Assembly (NCBI GenBank): GCA_023398955.1
Contig: JAEWRL010000097.1
Coordinates: 186,001 to 250,000 of the forward strand
Origin: Pseudomonadota bacterium
Lineage (GTDB): Bacteria > Myxococcota_A > Polyangia > Polyangiales > Polyangiaceae
DNA: 64,000 bases
Direction: 5' to 3'
The number at the start of each line of letters is the position of its first letter. Position 1 is the first letter of the stretch. Shown here one piece after another: positions 17,837 through 27,318 of this stretch. The translations under genes were made by a program, and so were the position numbers. Under the pieces are notes generated by a model. That model saw only the letters and a program-made list of their open reading frames with translations. It was not told where the DNA came from and made no database searches.

Positions 17837-20062
17837 GTGCCGGCATCCAAGAACAAGAAAGCGATCGCGCTCACTGCGGCAATTTGCCCCGCATCGAGCG
17901 GTGCCGGTCGGTACCTTCTCGCTATCTGCTTGCTCATGTCGAGCGGGTGTTTGAAGCGTGACTACCCGCCTCGGGGCGCGGTGGTCTCCCATGTCGAGGT
18001 GGAAACCGCGGATCCGGATCGGTCTTATCCTGGCATTGACGAGAGTGAGCTGCTCAGCCAGCTCGCCACCGTCCGAACACCGCGGTTCCTTGGTATCTGG
18101 GAGGGAGTGGCGTTCGACTACGAGGTCTTCGACGAGAACGTGTTTGCGCGGGACCTCGAGCGGGTGGAGCGATACTTTCACAGCAAGGGGTACTACGAGG
18201 CAAAGGTGATAGCGGGCCGGGTGCTCCGCCTCGACGAGCGCCACGTGCGAGCGTACGTCCGCGTTGCGCCGGGGCAGCCAGTCATCACGGCGAGCGTAGA
18301 GCTTCCCGGCCTCGAAACGCTCCCATTCGACGTTGCTTTCGAAGCTCAGAAGGCGGTCTCGCTCTGCGGTGGCGGCGTTTGCGACGAAACAGACCTTTTC
18401 AATGAGGAAGCGTACCAGGCGACACGGGCGGCCCTGGAGCGCGTCCTGCTCGATCACGGCTATGCCTTCGCGATGGTCGAGGCGAGCGCGAGCGTCGACG
18501 TGGCGCGTCACCTGGCCCGAGTTCGCTATCGGATCCAGCCGGGTCCACTCGCTACCTACGGCAAGATCCATGTGACCGGTCTCGTCGAGATCCCCGAGCA
18601 GATGGTCCGCAACGCCCTACAGCTCGAGGAGGGAGAGCGCTACTCGCAAGCCGACATCATCGAGGCGCGAAGCGCGCTCGTCAGCCTTGGCGTCTTCTCG
18701 GCGGTAGACATCCACGAGAACAAGTCGAGTCCACGCACGCGCTCGGTCCCGCTGATCATCGACGTCCGCGAGAGCTCGCTTCGGGCGGTGCGGGCAGGCG
18801 TCGGTGCACGGCTGGATCAGCTGGAGGTGAGCAATACGCTGCGTCTTGGCTGGGAGAGCCGGAACTTCTTGGGTGGGATGCGACGCTTCCAGATCGACAC
18901 GCGCCCTGGTGTCACCTACTTCCCGACTCGGCTCAGCCGCCTCGAAGCACCCACGAACGTCTTCCCGCACAATCGTCTGAGGCTTGAGCTGAGACAGCCG
19001 GACTTCATCGAGGGGCGCACGACGGGCTTCACGCTCGGGGAATACAACATATACCCGTTGATGTTCCCGTTGGCACCCGGTGCCAATCCGGAAGACGAGT
19101 TCGTCATCGGCTACAACGAGCTCCGGGCCGTCGTCGGCCTGGAACGCGCTTTCTTCAACCAGCGGCTGGTCGTGACGCCCACGTATAACTGGCAGATCAA
19201 CTACCCGTTCGTCTACAAGGAGACACGCACTCAGGCACGTCCTCCCGATGGGTTCGGGTCGCTCTTGATCTCCTACCCAGAGCTCGTCTCCACCCTCGAC
19301 CTGCGCGACGACGCTATCAATCCACGACGAGGAATCTTCGTCAGCAACTCGGTCCAGGTCGCTGGGCACCTGTTTCCCGGAGACGTCTCCGACGTTCGCG
19401 TCCGCCCAGAGGTACGCACCTACTTGCCACTCTCGCGGGACGTGGTCCTCGCCACGAAAGCCGGCTTTGGCTTTCTGTTTCCTGCAAACTACGGCGAGAC
19501 GCTGCGAGAAACCGTGGACGGCGTACCCGTCGTGATCACGAATCCGCGCAGCGCGGAGGTCGTCCGGGATCAGCACAAGCTGCTCTTTCGCGCGCTCTAT
19601 TCGGGTGGACCGAACTCGAACCGAGGGTACAGCTTCCGCGAAGTGGGTCCTCACGGACCGGTCGGCTTCTTGCTGCGCGGAGGCGACGTCAACTGCTTCA
19701 ATCCAGCCAACGATGCAGAGCGAGCCCAGTGCGTTCGCCCGCTCGGAGGCGTCTTGCTCTGGGAGCTCTCCCTGGAAGTTCGCTTCCCCGTCACTGGGCC
19801 GTTGGGCGCGGTCGCGTTCGTCGACGCCAGCCACGTCAATCGCTCCATGAAGTGGCGATTCGATGCGCCGCATGTGTCCCCAGGTCTAGGTTTACGCTAC
19901 CAGACGCCCGTGGGTCCACTGCGCTTCGACGCGGGATGGCGGCTCTTGGAACACGTGGGCAGCCCTCCCGAGCATGACGAGCTCCAGGACGAGGCCAGGA
20001 CCGAGCCGTTCCTTGGCTTTGCCCCCGTCGCCATCCATATTGCCCTGGGGGACGCGTTCTGA
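17837..20062 (+). CDS. Omp85-family outer membrane protein, TamA-like
   Basis: This 741-aa protein resembles TamA/BamA: an N-terminal signal, a region of POTRA-like units (e.g. LERVERYFHSKGYYEAKVIAG and YGKIHVTGLVEIPEQMVRNAL), then a 16-stranded-type beta barrel ending in the Omp85 signature (SPGLGLRYQTPVGPLRFDAGW) and a C-terminal aromatic residue. TamA works with TamB in outer membrane protein or lipid transport, and a tamB homolog follows with a 1-nt TGATG overlap, which favours TamA over BamA. The N-terminus looks lipoprotein-like (YLLAICLLMSSGC). The start is GTG and not firmly fixed. Confidence 0.85.
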   Translation: MPASKNKKAIALTAAICPASSGAGRYLLAICLLMSSGCLKRDYPPRGAVVSHVEVETADPDRSYPGIDESELLSQLATVRTPRFLGIWEGVAFDYEVFDENVFARDLERVERYFHSKGYYEAKVIAGRVLRLDERHVRAYVRVAPGQPVITASVELPGLETLPFDVAFEAQKAVSLCGGGVCDETDLFNEEAYQATRAALERVLLDHGYAFAMVEASASVDVARHLARVRYRIQPGPLATYGKIHVTGLVEIPEQMVRNALQLEEGERYSQADIIEARSALVSLGVFSAVDIHENKSSPRTRSVPLIIDVRESSLRAVRAGVGARLDQLEVSNTLRLGWESRNFLGGMRRFQIDTRPGVTYFPTRLSRLEAPTNVFPHNRLRLELRQPDFIEGRTTGFTLGEYNIYPLMFPLAPGANPEDEFVIGYNELRAVVGLERAFFNQRLVVTPTYNWQINYPFVYKETRTQARPPDGFGSLLISYPELVSTLDLRDDAINPRRGIFVSNSVQVAGHLFPGDVSDVRVRPEVRTYLPLSRDVVLATKAGFGFLFPANYGETLRETVDGVPVVITNPRSAEVVRDQHKLLFRALYSGGPNSNRGYSFREVGPHGPVGFLLRGGDVNCFNPANDAERAQCVRPLGGVLLWELSLEVRFPVTGPLGAVAFVDASHVNRSMKWRFDAPHVSPGLGLRYQTPVGPLRFDAGWRLLEHVGSPPEHDELQDEARTEPFLGFAPVAIHIALGDAF

Positions 20063-23000
20063 TGTCCAGGGGGGATACCCCGTCGCGCGGGAAGCTCCGG
20101 AGGGCGGGCAAGGGGCTGCTTTGGGCGAGCTTCTATGGGCTGGTCTTCCTCGCGGCGCTCGGCGCCAGCGCCATCCTGCACCTGAACCTGCCGGCGGGGA
20201 GACTAGCGGTGGCCCGCGCCCTTTCCACGCTCGTCTCGAGGGAGATCCAGGGGCGCATCGAAGTTGGGATGATCACGAAGATCCTGCCCACCGGCGTCTG
20301 GATGCGCAATGTCCGAGTCTCAGATGGGGAAGGGTTCGAGGTCATTACCGTGTCGGAGCTTCGCGCGCGCTTTCGGCCACTGCCCCTCCTGGGCAGACTC
20401 GCCTTCAATGATGGCACCGTGACTCTGATCTTCGAGCACGTGCGCGTCGAGAGCGCAGAGGTCGCCATCATCGAGAATCCGGTCACGGGCGTACCGAGGC
20501 TCGCCGAGGCCTTCGTCCCGGTCCAGCGCCCTCCCGAGCGAGAGGCTCAGCCCGGCACGGCGGTGAGGGTCTACCTGCCATCCATCGAGGTGGGCGCGGC
20601 TCGCGCCGATCTTCGATTGAACGGGGTCCCTCATCTGCAGGGCAAGGTCACTCGCCTTCACGGGTCAGTCGTCGTGGACTCGACTGGTGCGGCCATCGAC
20701 GTGTCGCGCTCTGGTGTTTGGGTGCGGGAGGAATCCGGGCTCGCCGCACGAGGAACGGCAAGCTTTCAGATGAAGACGCCTGATCGGATCCTGACGTCGT
20801 TCGACGGATACGTCCAGCAGGTCCAGGTCGGCGCCCGCTTCGGGATGCGCGGCGATCACATCGCGATCGTCGTCGACGTGCCAAGTGCGAGCCCCGCCGA
20901 GGCGAGAACACTGTGGGAGGACTGGCCCCTGCAGGTCCCGCTGTCCATCGAGACCGAGTTGATGGGGACTCTACCCAAGCTCCAGGCGAGCATCGAGGCG
21001 GCCTTGGAGAACACGGGGACCGTCGTGGCGAGGGGACCGGTGGACATCGACAGGATGCGAGCCGACTTGACCCTCGAGACCCGCAACCTCGCCGCGCGCG
21101 CATTTCACCCAGATGCACCGCCCCTAGCAGTCAGCGCAAAGGGTGGAATCTCGGTGAAGAGGACGCAGGATGACTGGGTTCTCGACACAGTGCTTCGGAC
21201 CGAACCAGCCACGCTGCATGGCCATCAAATACCGAGCATCGAGACAGTCGCGCACTACGAAGCGGGTATCCTCCAGGGCAAAGCCCTCGTGCACGAGCAA
21301 GGGCTTCCCCTCCGCCTGAGCTACCGACTTCAACCTCGAGCGCCGCTCCATGTGGTCGCGGACATCCCGTGGATTCGCTGGACGGAGGTAGGACGTGCCA
21401 GAGCTTACCTGCCCTGGGTGGATGGGAGGGTCCGCGGCACGGTGACCGTAGACGTCGACGCGGAACGCCTGAGGGGAACCGCCGACCTCGAGCTCCGCGA
21501 CGTTCGGTCGGGTGATTTCGCGCTGGAGAGCGGCACGGTACACCTCTCCGCCGCAGGGCCTCCAGACGCGCCTCGGGATTGGCAGCTCGCATCACATTGG
21601 ACCGGCACTCACCTCGGATGGGACCGGACGCGCTTCACGTCGGGCACCCTGCACACGGGGGGAACGACGTTCGCACCCCGTTTCGAGCTTGCCCTCGATG
21701 AGCGGGGAAAGGCACGGCTCCGGCTAAGGGGCACAGCAGCACTCGAGGAGGGCATCGAGCTTCGCAACGTCTCGCTGGCTCTCGAGCGGAGCGGCAAACG
21801 TCTAGCTGCAGAGCTCGCGAGCGTGAAGGCGACCCCTGGTAGGGTCGCAGTCGACGGCGCGTCGCTGACTCAAGGACAGAACGGGCGCATGACGGCACGC
21901 GGCTCATTCACCGAGCAAGGCATCAGCATCGACCTCGTCGCAAAGCGCCTCGACCTCGACGAGACCTCCGAGATCTTGGGGCTCGCGCCGGGGAGGCTGT
22001 CTGGCACCGTCGACGCGGACATCGCGGTGACGGCGTTCGATGCAGATTCGCAGCGCCTCCGCGCCAGTGGGCGCATCAGCGACGGAAGAATCGGCGACTA
22101 TCCCTCGGTTTCTGGCAGCTTCGATGTTTCCCTGCAAGGGAGCAGCTTGGACGGCCGCCTCGACGCTCAAGTGGAAGGCCTTGGCATCGTCCACGGAGAA
22201 TGGACGACGCAGCTTCCGGGGCGGCTCACCTCTGAGAGCGCCTGGTCCAAGCTCGTGGGTTCCGGCATCTTTGAGCTCAACTATGTCCAGCTGTCAGCAC
22301 TTCAGCCGCTGCTCCCTCGTGACGCACCCATCGAGCAGGTCCGCGGCGAGGGTTACGCCCAGGTGCGCATCGAGCGACGTGCTGCCGACCACCTGCCGAC
22401 CCTATTTTTCGTCGGTGCTACGCGAGGCCTCGAGTTCCAGCTACGAACGAAGAGCGCGCTGACGCCGCCGCAAGCTGCCGCCGCGCAGGATGTCGACCAG
22501 AAGCTGAGGATCCAAGGGCTGGACCTCCAAGTGGGGGGCGGCTTCGACGGAACGAGCGCGCGTCTACAGGGCTCAGCGAGGCTTCTCGATCGCGGGTTCC
22601 CATGGATCTCTGCCAGCGGCGAGCTCGATTCGAGCATCACGCTTGCCGACGTCGCTGCTGGGGACGTGAACAAAGCGCTCTCGACCGCCTCCTTGGACGT
22701 CGTCGTCGTGGCAGAGCCGCGCTCAGTCAGTGAGCTCCAGAGCCTCCTCCCCTTTGAGTTGCCCGGACGGAAGGTGTCGGCACGGGCGGCGATATACGGA
22801 ACCATCGAAGCGCCGGTCGCAACTGGCCAGCTCGAGCTCGAGGGACTCGTCATGCCAGGGAGTAGACTCGCTACGCCCCTGGACCTGGACTTGAGGGCGA
22901 CTCATGATTTCACCCGAGGGACCCTCGTCGCGCACGGGTCCGCTATGGTCAGAGGAAGGAGAGCAGCAGTCCTTCGCGCGCGCCTCGAACCCGCCACCTC

Positions 23001-24669
23001 TGGCACGCACCATTCGCGCCATGCCGAAGTCCATGCAACCCTGGAGCGCCTGCCCCTGAGCGTCTTTGCGCCCCTTGCGGAAGCGGAGATTGGTGGGGAG
23101 ATGTCGGGAACCGTTACCTTCCAGCACAGCGACGATACCCCCCAACTCGCAGCGAACGTGCAGCTTCAAGGGTTGGCAGCCGACCTGCTGCCCCTAGGGG
23201 ATGCGCGGCTCACGCTCCGCGCAGATGATCAGGTGCTCAACGGTCGGGTTCGTTTCCGCAAGGACCGCGGCTCCCTCGAGGCCAGGGTGATCGCTCCCCT
23301 GGACTGGTCGGAGCTCATCCCCTCGGTCCCTCTGGAACGCGAGGTCACGATCGCCGTCGACGCCGAGGGATACGACGCTGCCATCCTCCAGCCAGTACTT
23401 GGGGACCTGTTCAGCGAGCTCACGGGTGACATGAACGCCGACGTCTCGGTAACGCTCCACCGCACGCTCGCCGCGAATGAATGGCGTGGCTCGGTGCAAG
23501 GCTCGGCAAGCCTGAGGAACGGCGTGGTACACGCCACGGCACAAGGCCTCGACCTGCGGGATGTCGCCTTCGATGCCTCCGCGCGCACCACGCAAGGGCT
23601 CACGGCCATCGACCTCCGCAATGTCAAGGCGTGGGCCCGCTCGGAGGCCGCCAACTTGGAAGCAGAGGGGATCCTCTTCCTGGACGGCTTCGAATTCGTC
23701 CGTGCCACCGGCGCAGCAACCCTGCGAGACTTCCCCCTCGTCATCGAGGGGGTGTCCCGAGCCACGGCGACCGGCGGGGTCAACATGCAGCTCGAGAGTC
23801 TGCCTGATCGCATGAGCATGGTCATCACCGTACCCTACCTGAACGCGGTGCTGCCGCGTCGTGCAGGCCGCTCGGTCCTTGGGCTCAGCCGACCCAAGTC
23901 CATCGCGGTGGAGCAGCCCTTGTCAGCTCCCACGCCCCCCCGTGAGGCCGATGCAGCGCCGTGGCACATTCGCCTCGAACTCGGCGACCGAGTGCGCCTC
24001 TCGCGCTCCGACCTCAACATACCCTTCAGCGGCACCCCCGAGATCATCGTCTCGGACGAGGTCTCGATGAGCGGCTCGCTCGAGCTCGAACCGGGGGGTC
24101 GCGTGGAGCTACTCGGGAAGGTATTTCTCCTGGAGACGGGCGCCGTGGATTTCGACAACGAGCAGCCCAGCAACCCCTCCATCGACGTCATCGCTGTATG
24201 GCGTGGTCCGTCTCATGCGGTCACCGTGCGATTGACGGGGAGCGTGGAAACACCAATCCTGACGCTGACGAGCGATCCTCCGCTGCCAGAACCCGAGGTC
24301 GTCGCTCTTCTCCTCGGAGGAAAACCGGGTGAAGGTGGCGGGAGCGCGACGGCGACGGGGGTCAGCGTGGGGGGCCAGCTCTGGGACGACCTCGTCGCCG
24401 ACACTCCCCTGGGCGCCGTGGATATCCGAGCAACGAGCGAGGAAGAGAGAGCGAAGTACACCGCCGCGGTTCGCGTAAGCGAAAACGTTTGGTTCGAAGC
24501 ATCCTACAAGAGCCGCGCAGAGAACTCGCATGCCACCCCGGGGGCCTCGGAATCGGAGCCGGGATTCAGCGGGACCGTCGATTGGCGCCTCAGTCGTGAC
24601 TGGTCGTTACGAACCGACCTAGGCACCCTCGGCGCGGGTTTCGACCTGCTGTGGCAGTACCGCTACTGA
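20062..24669 (+). CDS. tamB: Translocation and assembly module protein TamB (DUF490)
   Basis: TamB-type proteins span the periplasm as a long hydrophobic beta-taco anchored in the inner membrane, and are implicated in phospholipid transport or outer membrane protein assembly. The 1535-aa product has one N-terminal membrane anchor (LLWASFYGLVFLAALGASA), a very long AsmA-like repetitive beta region and the C-terminal TamB domain (PSIDVIAVWRGPSHAVTVRL, PPLPEPEVVALLLGG, ending DLGTLGAGFDLLWQYRY). The ATG overlaps the last base of the TamA-like stop, so the two are translated as a pair. Length is typical (1200-1600). Confidence 0.9.
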   Translation: MSRGDTPSRGKLRRAGKGLLWASFYGLVFLAALGASAILHLNLPAGRLAVARALSTLVSREIQGRIEVGMITKILPTGVWMRNVRVSDGEGFEVITVSELRARFRPLPLLGRLAFNDGTVTLIFEHVRVESAEVAIIENPVTGVPRLAEAFVPVQRPPEREAQPGTAVRVYLPSIEVGAARADLRLNGVPHLQGKVTRLHGSVVVDSTGAAIDVSRSGVWVREESGLAARGTASFQMKTPDRILTSFDGYVQQVQVGARFGMRGDHIAIVVDVPSASPAEARTLWEDWPLQVPLSIETELMGTLPKLQASIEAALENTGTVVARGPVDIDRMRADLTLETRNLAARAFHPDAPPLAVSAKGGISVKRTQDDWVLDTVLRTEPATLHGHQIPSIETVAHYEAGILQGKALVHEQGLPLRLSYRLQPRAPLHVVADIPWIRWTEVGRARAYLPWVDGRVRGTVTVDVDAERLRGTADLELRDVRSGDFALESGTVHLSAAGPPDAPRDWQLASHWTGTHLGWDRTRFTSGTLHTGGTTFAPRFELALDERGKARLRLRGTAALEEGIELRNVSLALERSGKRLAAELASVKATPGRVAVDGASLTQGQNGRMTARGSFTEQGISIDLVAKRLDLDETSEILGLAPGRLSGTVDADIAVTAFDADSQRLRASGRISDGRIGDYPSVSGSFDVSLQGSSLDGRLDAQVEGLGIVHGEWTTQLPGRLTSESAWSKLVGSGIFELNYVQLSALQPLLPRDAPIEQVRGEGYAQVRIERRAADHLPTLFFVGATRGLEFQLRTKSALTPPQAAAAQDVDQKLRIQGLDLQVGGGFDGTSARLQGSARLLDRGFPWISASGELDSSITLADVAAGDVNKALSTASLDVVVVAEPRSVSELQSLLPFELPGRKVSARAAIYGTIEAPVATGQLELEGLVMPGSRLATPLDLDLRATHDFTRGTLVAHGSAMVRGRRAAVLRARLEPATSGTHHSRHAEVHATLERLPLSVFAPLAEAEIGGEMSGTVTFQHSDDTPQLAANVQLQGLAADLLPLGDARLTLRADDQVLNGRVRFRKDRGSLEARVIAPLDWSELIPSVPLEREVTIAVDAEGYDAAILQPVLGDLFSELTGDMNADVSVTLHRTLAANEWRGSVQGSASLRNGVVHATAQGLDLRDVAFDASARTTQGLTAIDLRNVKAWARSEAANLEAEGILFLDGFEFVRATGAATLRDFPLVIEGVSRATATGGVNMQLESLPDRMSMVITVPYLNAVLPRRAGRSVLGLSRPKSIAVEQPLSAPTPPREADAAPWHIRLELGDRVRLSRSDLNIPFSGTPEIIVSDEVSMSGSLELEPGGRVELLGKVFLLETGAVDFDNEQPSNPSIDVIAVWRGPSHAVTVRLTGSVETPILTLTSDPPLPEPEVVALLLGGKPGEGGGSATATGVSVGGQLWDDLVADTPLGAVDIRATSEEERAKYTAAVRVSENVWFEASYKSRAENSHATPGASESEPGFSGTVDWRLSRDWSLRTDLGTLGAGFDLLWQYRY

Positions 24670-24677
24670 TCCGCCCT

Positions 24678-24692
24678 CCGGTGCGGCACCGG
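24678..24692. terminator. Small hairpin between convergent genes
   Basis: CCGGT-GCGGC-ACCGG lies in the 25-nt gap between the tamB stop and the end of the convergent methyltransferase gene. It could act as a bidirectional terminator, but the stem is short and no U-tract is present. Confidence 0.28.
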
Positions 24693-24694
24693 GC

Positions 24695-25621
24695 TCACCA
24701 GGGCTTGCGCGCGCTGGCACAACCCGCGTGGATGGTGAGGGAAAACCTCCCCTCGGACCAGTACTTGTCGATTGCGTCCCGTAAGTACTCCAACGGTGCA
24801 GCGAGGTCCTGCCGTGGGAGGGCGGCCTGAAGCTCGGGGATCACGAGCATGCGCGTAATGGGGTCTTCCAAGAATCCCCGGCCGTTATCGAACGACAGCT
24901 CGGCGTGACGCATCTCGATGTCCACGTCCTCCAGGCCCACCTCCTCCAGCTCTTCAGAGAACGACTCCAGACTTGGCCTGCTGGAGACGGCCTCCTCCAA
25001 GGCGCGTCCGAAGGCTCCATCATCTTGCTTGAGGGCGTACTCTCGAAAAAGGTCGGCCACCTCCTGAAAGGAGCCGCGCAGCGGCAAGGCGATGAGCGCC
25101 TGCCCGCCAGCGTAAAGGAGGCGCTGCATCTCCGCCAGCAGCGCTACGCGGCTCTCCAGCCCCGCGACAGGGTGCAGGCACATCACATGGGAGAACGACT
25201 GTGACGTCAGAGCGCTCGGGACGCGGCCTCCGAGGACGTATTGGATCGAACCCCCGGGAAGCCCGTGCGCCCGGTGGCGGGCCCGCTCCAGCGCCGCCTC
25301 CGACACATCGATGCCGATGATCGTCGAGCCAGGGTGGCGTTCGAGCAACTCGCGATCGGGATAACCTACCCTGCACCCGAGGTGCGCGATACGCGCCGCG
25401 CTGCCCGCCAACAGCATCCCGAGGAGCATATCGCCAAAGAAAGCAAGATAGTGCGGGACGACGAAGGACTCGAAGACGGCAGCGTCGGCCTGATTCAACG
25501 GCGGAGACAGGAACACCGCCCCTTCGGTATCAACCAGGCGGCTCCTGATCAATCGTGGAAGCCCAGAATCCTGCAAAATGCACCGGGAGCGCCGGCGCCC
25601 TCTGAACTGTTCGGGAATCAC
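24695..25621 (-). CDS. Class I SAM-dependent methyltransferase
   Basis: The 308-aa product has a Rossmann methyltransferase pattern: motif I IAHLGCRVGYPDRELL, an acidic motif II STIIGIDVSEAALERAR, and the post-I regions FSHVMCLHPVAGLES and GGQALIALPLRG. The substrate cannot be predicted. Motif I is unusual, with HLGCRVG where DxGxGxG is normal, so SAM binding is likely but not certain. The start is an in-frame GTG at 25621, only 29 nt from the divergent gene, so the true start may lie somewhat inside. It converges with tamB. Confidence 0.75.
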   Translation of the reverse strand: MIPEQFRGRRRSRCILQDSGLPRLIRSRLVDTEGAVFLSPPLNQADAAVFESFVVPHYLAFFGDMLLGMLLAGSAARIAHLGCRVGYPDRELLERHPGSTIIGIDVSEAALERARHRAHGLPGGSIQYVLGGRVPSALTSQSFSHVMCLHPVAGLESRVALLAEMQRLLYAGGQALIALPLRGSFQEVADLFREYALKQDDGAFGRALEEAVSSRPSLESFSEELEEVGLEDVDIEMRHAELSFDNGRGFLEDPITRMLVIPELQAALPRQDLAAPLEYLRDAIDKYWSEGRFSLTIHAGCASARKPW

Positions 25622-25650
25622 ACCGGGGAGTTCTGCGTTAGAATGGCCCT

Positions 25651-26487
25651 GTGCGTGCCGTCGTGCTCTCCGCCCTCCTCCTCGCCGCCATCGCAGCTGC
25701 TGGGCACGCCACCCGCACGGCCGACACTGGGAGCCCGTCAGCGCTCCCCTCCAACCCTGTCGAAAGATCGGCTCGGAGCGAAATGGAGCTACTGAGGGAC
25801 TGTCCGAGAGGCACGCTCCCCGACAATGGCGTTTGCATCCCAGTGCCAGCGAGCGCCAGTGGTTTGCCCCGAATGGTCGCTGAGCAAATGAGCCACCGCA
25901 ACCGGCACGGGGACTGGACTGCCTACGAACAGATCCCGCGGCGGCCCGAGCGCCCCGCCGCCTACGAGCGTTACCGGCTGCCGCTTGATGGGGTGCAGCG
26001 CGAAGACATCGTCAGCGGTTATGACCTGCACGCGGCCGACGCCTACCAGCGGCGGGGACCCAACCTCCATTCCACGGGCCACGGGGGCCTGGATATCGTT
26101 GCACTGCGCGGCACTCCCGTGCGCATGGTGCCCCTCGAAGCTCAGGAGGGCACTGCGAGCGTCCTCTATGTGGGCGAGCTGTTCGGGAACACGGTGGTCA
26201 CCCGCCACCGCATCCGGGAAGCGGGCGAGCTCCGAGACTATCTCGTGCTGTTCGGGCACCTCGAGCGCCCCGCCCCGGGCCTCGCGTCTGGCATGGCCCT
26301 GGACAATGGAGAGCTGGTAGGGACGGTGGGCGACTCTGGCAGCCCGGGCGCCATACACCTCCACCTGGAGGTGCGACAGGTCCGCCGCGGTGTCGAGCCC
26401 CTCGCGCTCGGCCGCTACGAAATGACTGACAATGCCCGCTCCGTCGCTTGCGATCCACGGAACATCCTTCGGCTCGACTCCAGGTAG
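25651..26487 (+). CDS. Secreted M23 (LytM-type) peptidase-domain protein
   Basis: The protein (278 aa) begins with a cleavable signal peptide (VLSALLLAAIAAAGHA) and has a C-terminal LytM/M23 fold: HGGLDIVALRGTPV supplies the first zinc ligands (HxxxD), HRIREAGELRDYLVLFGHLE the middle region, and AIHLHLEV the HxH motif. The metal-binding residues look intact, so it is either a peptidoglycan endopeptidase or a cell-wall hydrolase activator. The start is GTG. It is divergent from the methyltransferase gene and convergent with the response regulator. Confidence 0.82.
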   Translation: MRAVVLSALLLAAIAAAGHATRTADTGSPSALPSNPVERSARSEMELLRDCPRGTLPDNGVCIPVPASASGLPRMVAEQMSHRNRHGDWTAYEQIPRRPERPAAYERYRLPLDGVQREDIVSGYDLHAADAYQRRGPNLHSTGHGGLDIVALRGTPVRMVPLEAQEGTASVLYVGELFGNTVVTRHRIREAGELRDYLVLFGHLERPAPGLASGMALDNGELVGTVGDSGSPGAIHLHLEVRQVRRGVEPLALGRYEMTDNARSVACDPRNILRLDSR

Positions 26488-26500
26488 TTCCGACTCAGCC

Positions 26501-26518
26501 CCGGCAGGTGCGTGCCGG
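26501..26518. terminator. Hairpin between convergent M23 and response regulator genes
   Basis: CCGGCA-GGTGCG-TGCCGG forms a 6-bp stem in the 38-nt gap between two convergent stops. It could serve both genes as a terminator, though there is no U-run on either side. Confidence 0.33.
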
Positions 26519-26525
26519 CACCCCT

Positions 26526-27215
26526 TCAGGGGACGAGCTTGTAGCCGAAGCCATAGACCGTAAGAATATGCTCTGGCTTCTCGGGGTGCTTCTCGAGCTT
26601 CCTTCGCAGCTTGACCACGAAGTTGTCGATGGTGCGATTCGTGGGATTAGCGTCGACACCCCAAATCTTGTTCAGGATTTCCTCGCGACTGACTGGCTGT
26701 GCCTTCTTCTCGTGGAGCAGGCGCAGCAGCTCTACCTCGTAGAAACTCAGGGCCACCGGCTTCTTCCCCGCTCGCTCGATGCTATGGCTCGCCACGTTCA
26801 CCGTCGCGGCCCCGATTTGGAAGGTCGGCAGCTCGCTCGGCCGCTGCGTGCGGCGAAAGAGCGCACGGAGCCGGGCCACGAGCTCACCGACGCTGAAAGG
26901 CTTCGTCACATAGTCGTCCGCACCAACGTCGAGACCACGGATCTTGTCGGCCTCCTGGCTGCGAGCCGTGAGCATGATGATGGGAACGAAGGCGTCGATG
27001 CGCCGCATCTCTTCGCAGACCTGGTACCCGTTGAGATCCGGCAGCATCAGGTCGAGCAAGACGGCATGGGGTCGCTCCTGACGCGCCTTGACCAGGGCCT
27101 CCTTGCCCGTGTGAGCACCGATGACGCGAAAACCCTCGAACTCGAGCGCATCCTTCAAGCCGAGCACGATGTGCGGCTCGTCGTCGATGACAAGTACCGT
27201 CTTTTTTGCGTCCAT
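26526..27215 (-). CDS. OmpR/PhoB-family response regulator
   Basis: A 229-aa two-domain response regulator. The receiver domain has the acidic pair DDE at residues 11-13, phosphoacceptor Asp55 (AVLLDLMLPD), Thr83 and Lys105 (VTKPF), all intact. The C-terminal winged-helix domain has the OmpR pattern LSFYEVELLRLLHE and ends in RTIDNFVVKLRRKLE and HILTVYGFGYKL. No histidine kinase is adjacent, so it is an orphan here. The ATG at 27215 is used; an upstream start would add eight poorly conserved residues. Confidence 0.93.
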   Translation of the reverse strand: MDAKKTVLVIDDEPHIVLGLKDALEFEGFRVIGAHTGKEALVKARQERPHAVLLDLMLPDLNGYQVCEEMRRIDAFVPIIMLTARSQEADKIRGLDVGADDYVTKPFSVGELVARLRALFRRTQRPSELPTFQIGAATVNVASHSIERAGKKPVALSFYEVELLRLLHEKKAQPVSREEILNKIWGVDANPTNRTIDNFVVKLRRKLEKHPEKPEHILTVYGFGYKLVP

Positions 27216-27318
27216 CCGGGCGCCTCGCAGGGTACGCAATAGCGAAAGCGGCGACCAGGGGATCCTAGCCGCCGCTTCACGTTCCGTGTGGGGGCGCTAT
27301 GCGGCCCTCCACTCCCGA

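Noticed and set aside
17830..17841. GGCACGCGTGCC perfect palindrome over the start of the TamA-like gene
   Set aside because: It overlaps the start codon, and GC-rich palindromes of this length are expected by chance in this genome.
18617..19873. 418-codon open frame opposite the TamA-like gene
   Set aside because: It is antisense to a clear Omp85 protein, is Arg/Asp-rich and has no recognised domain.
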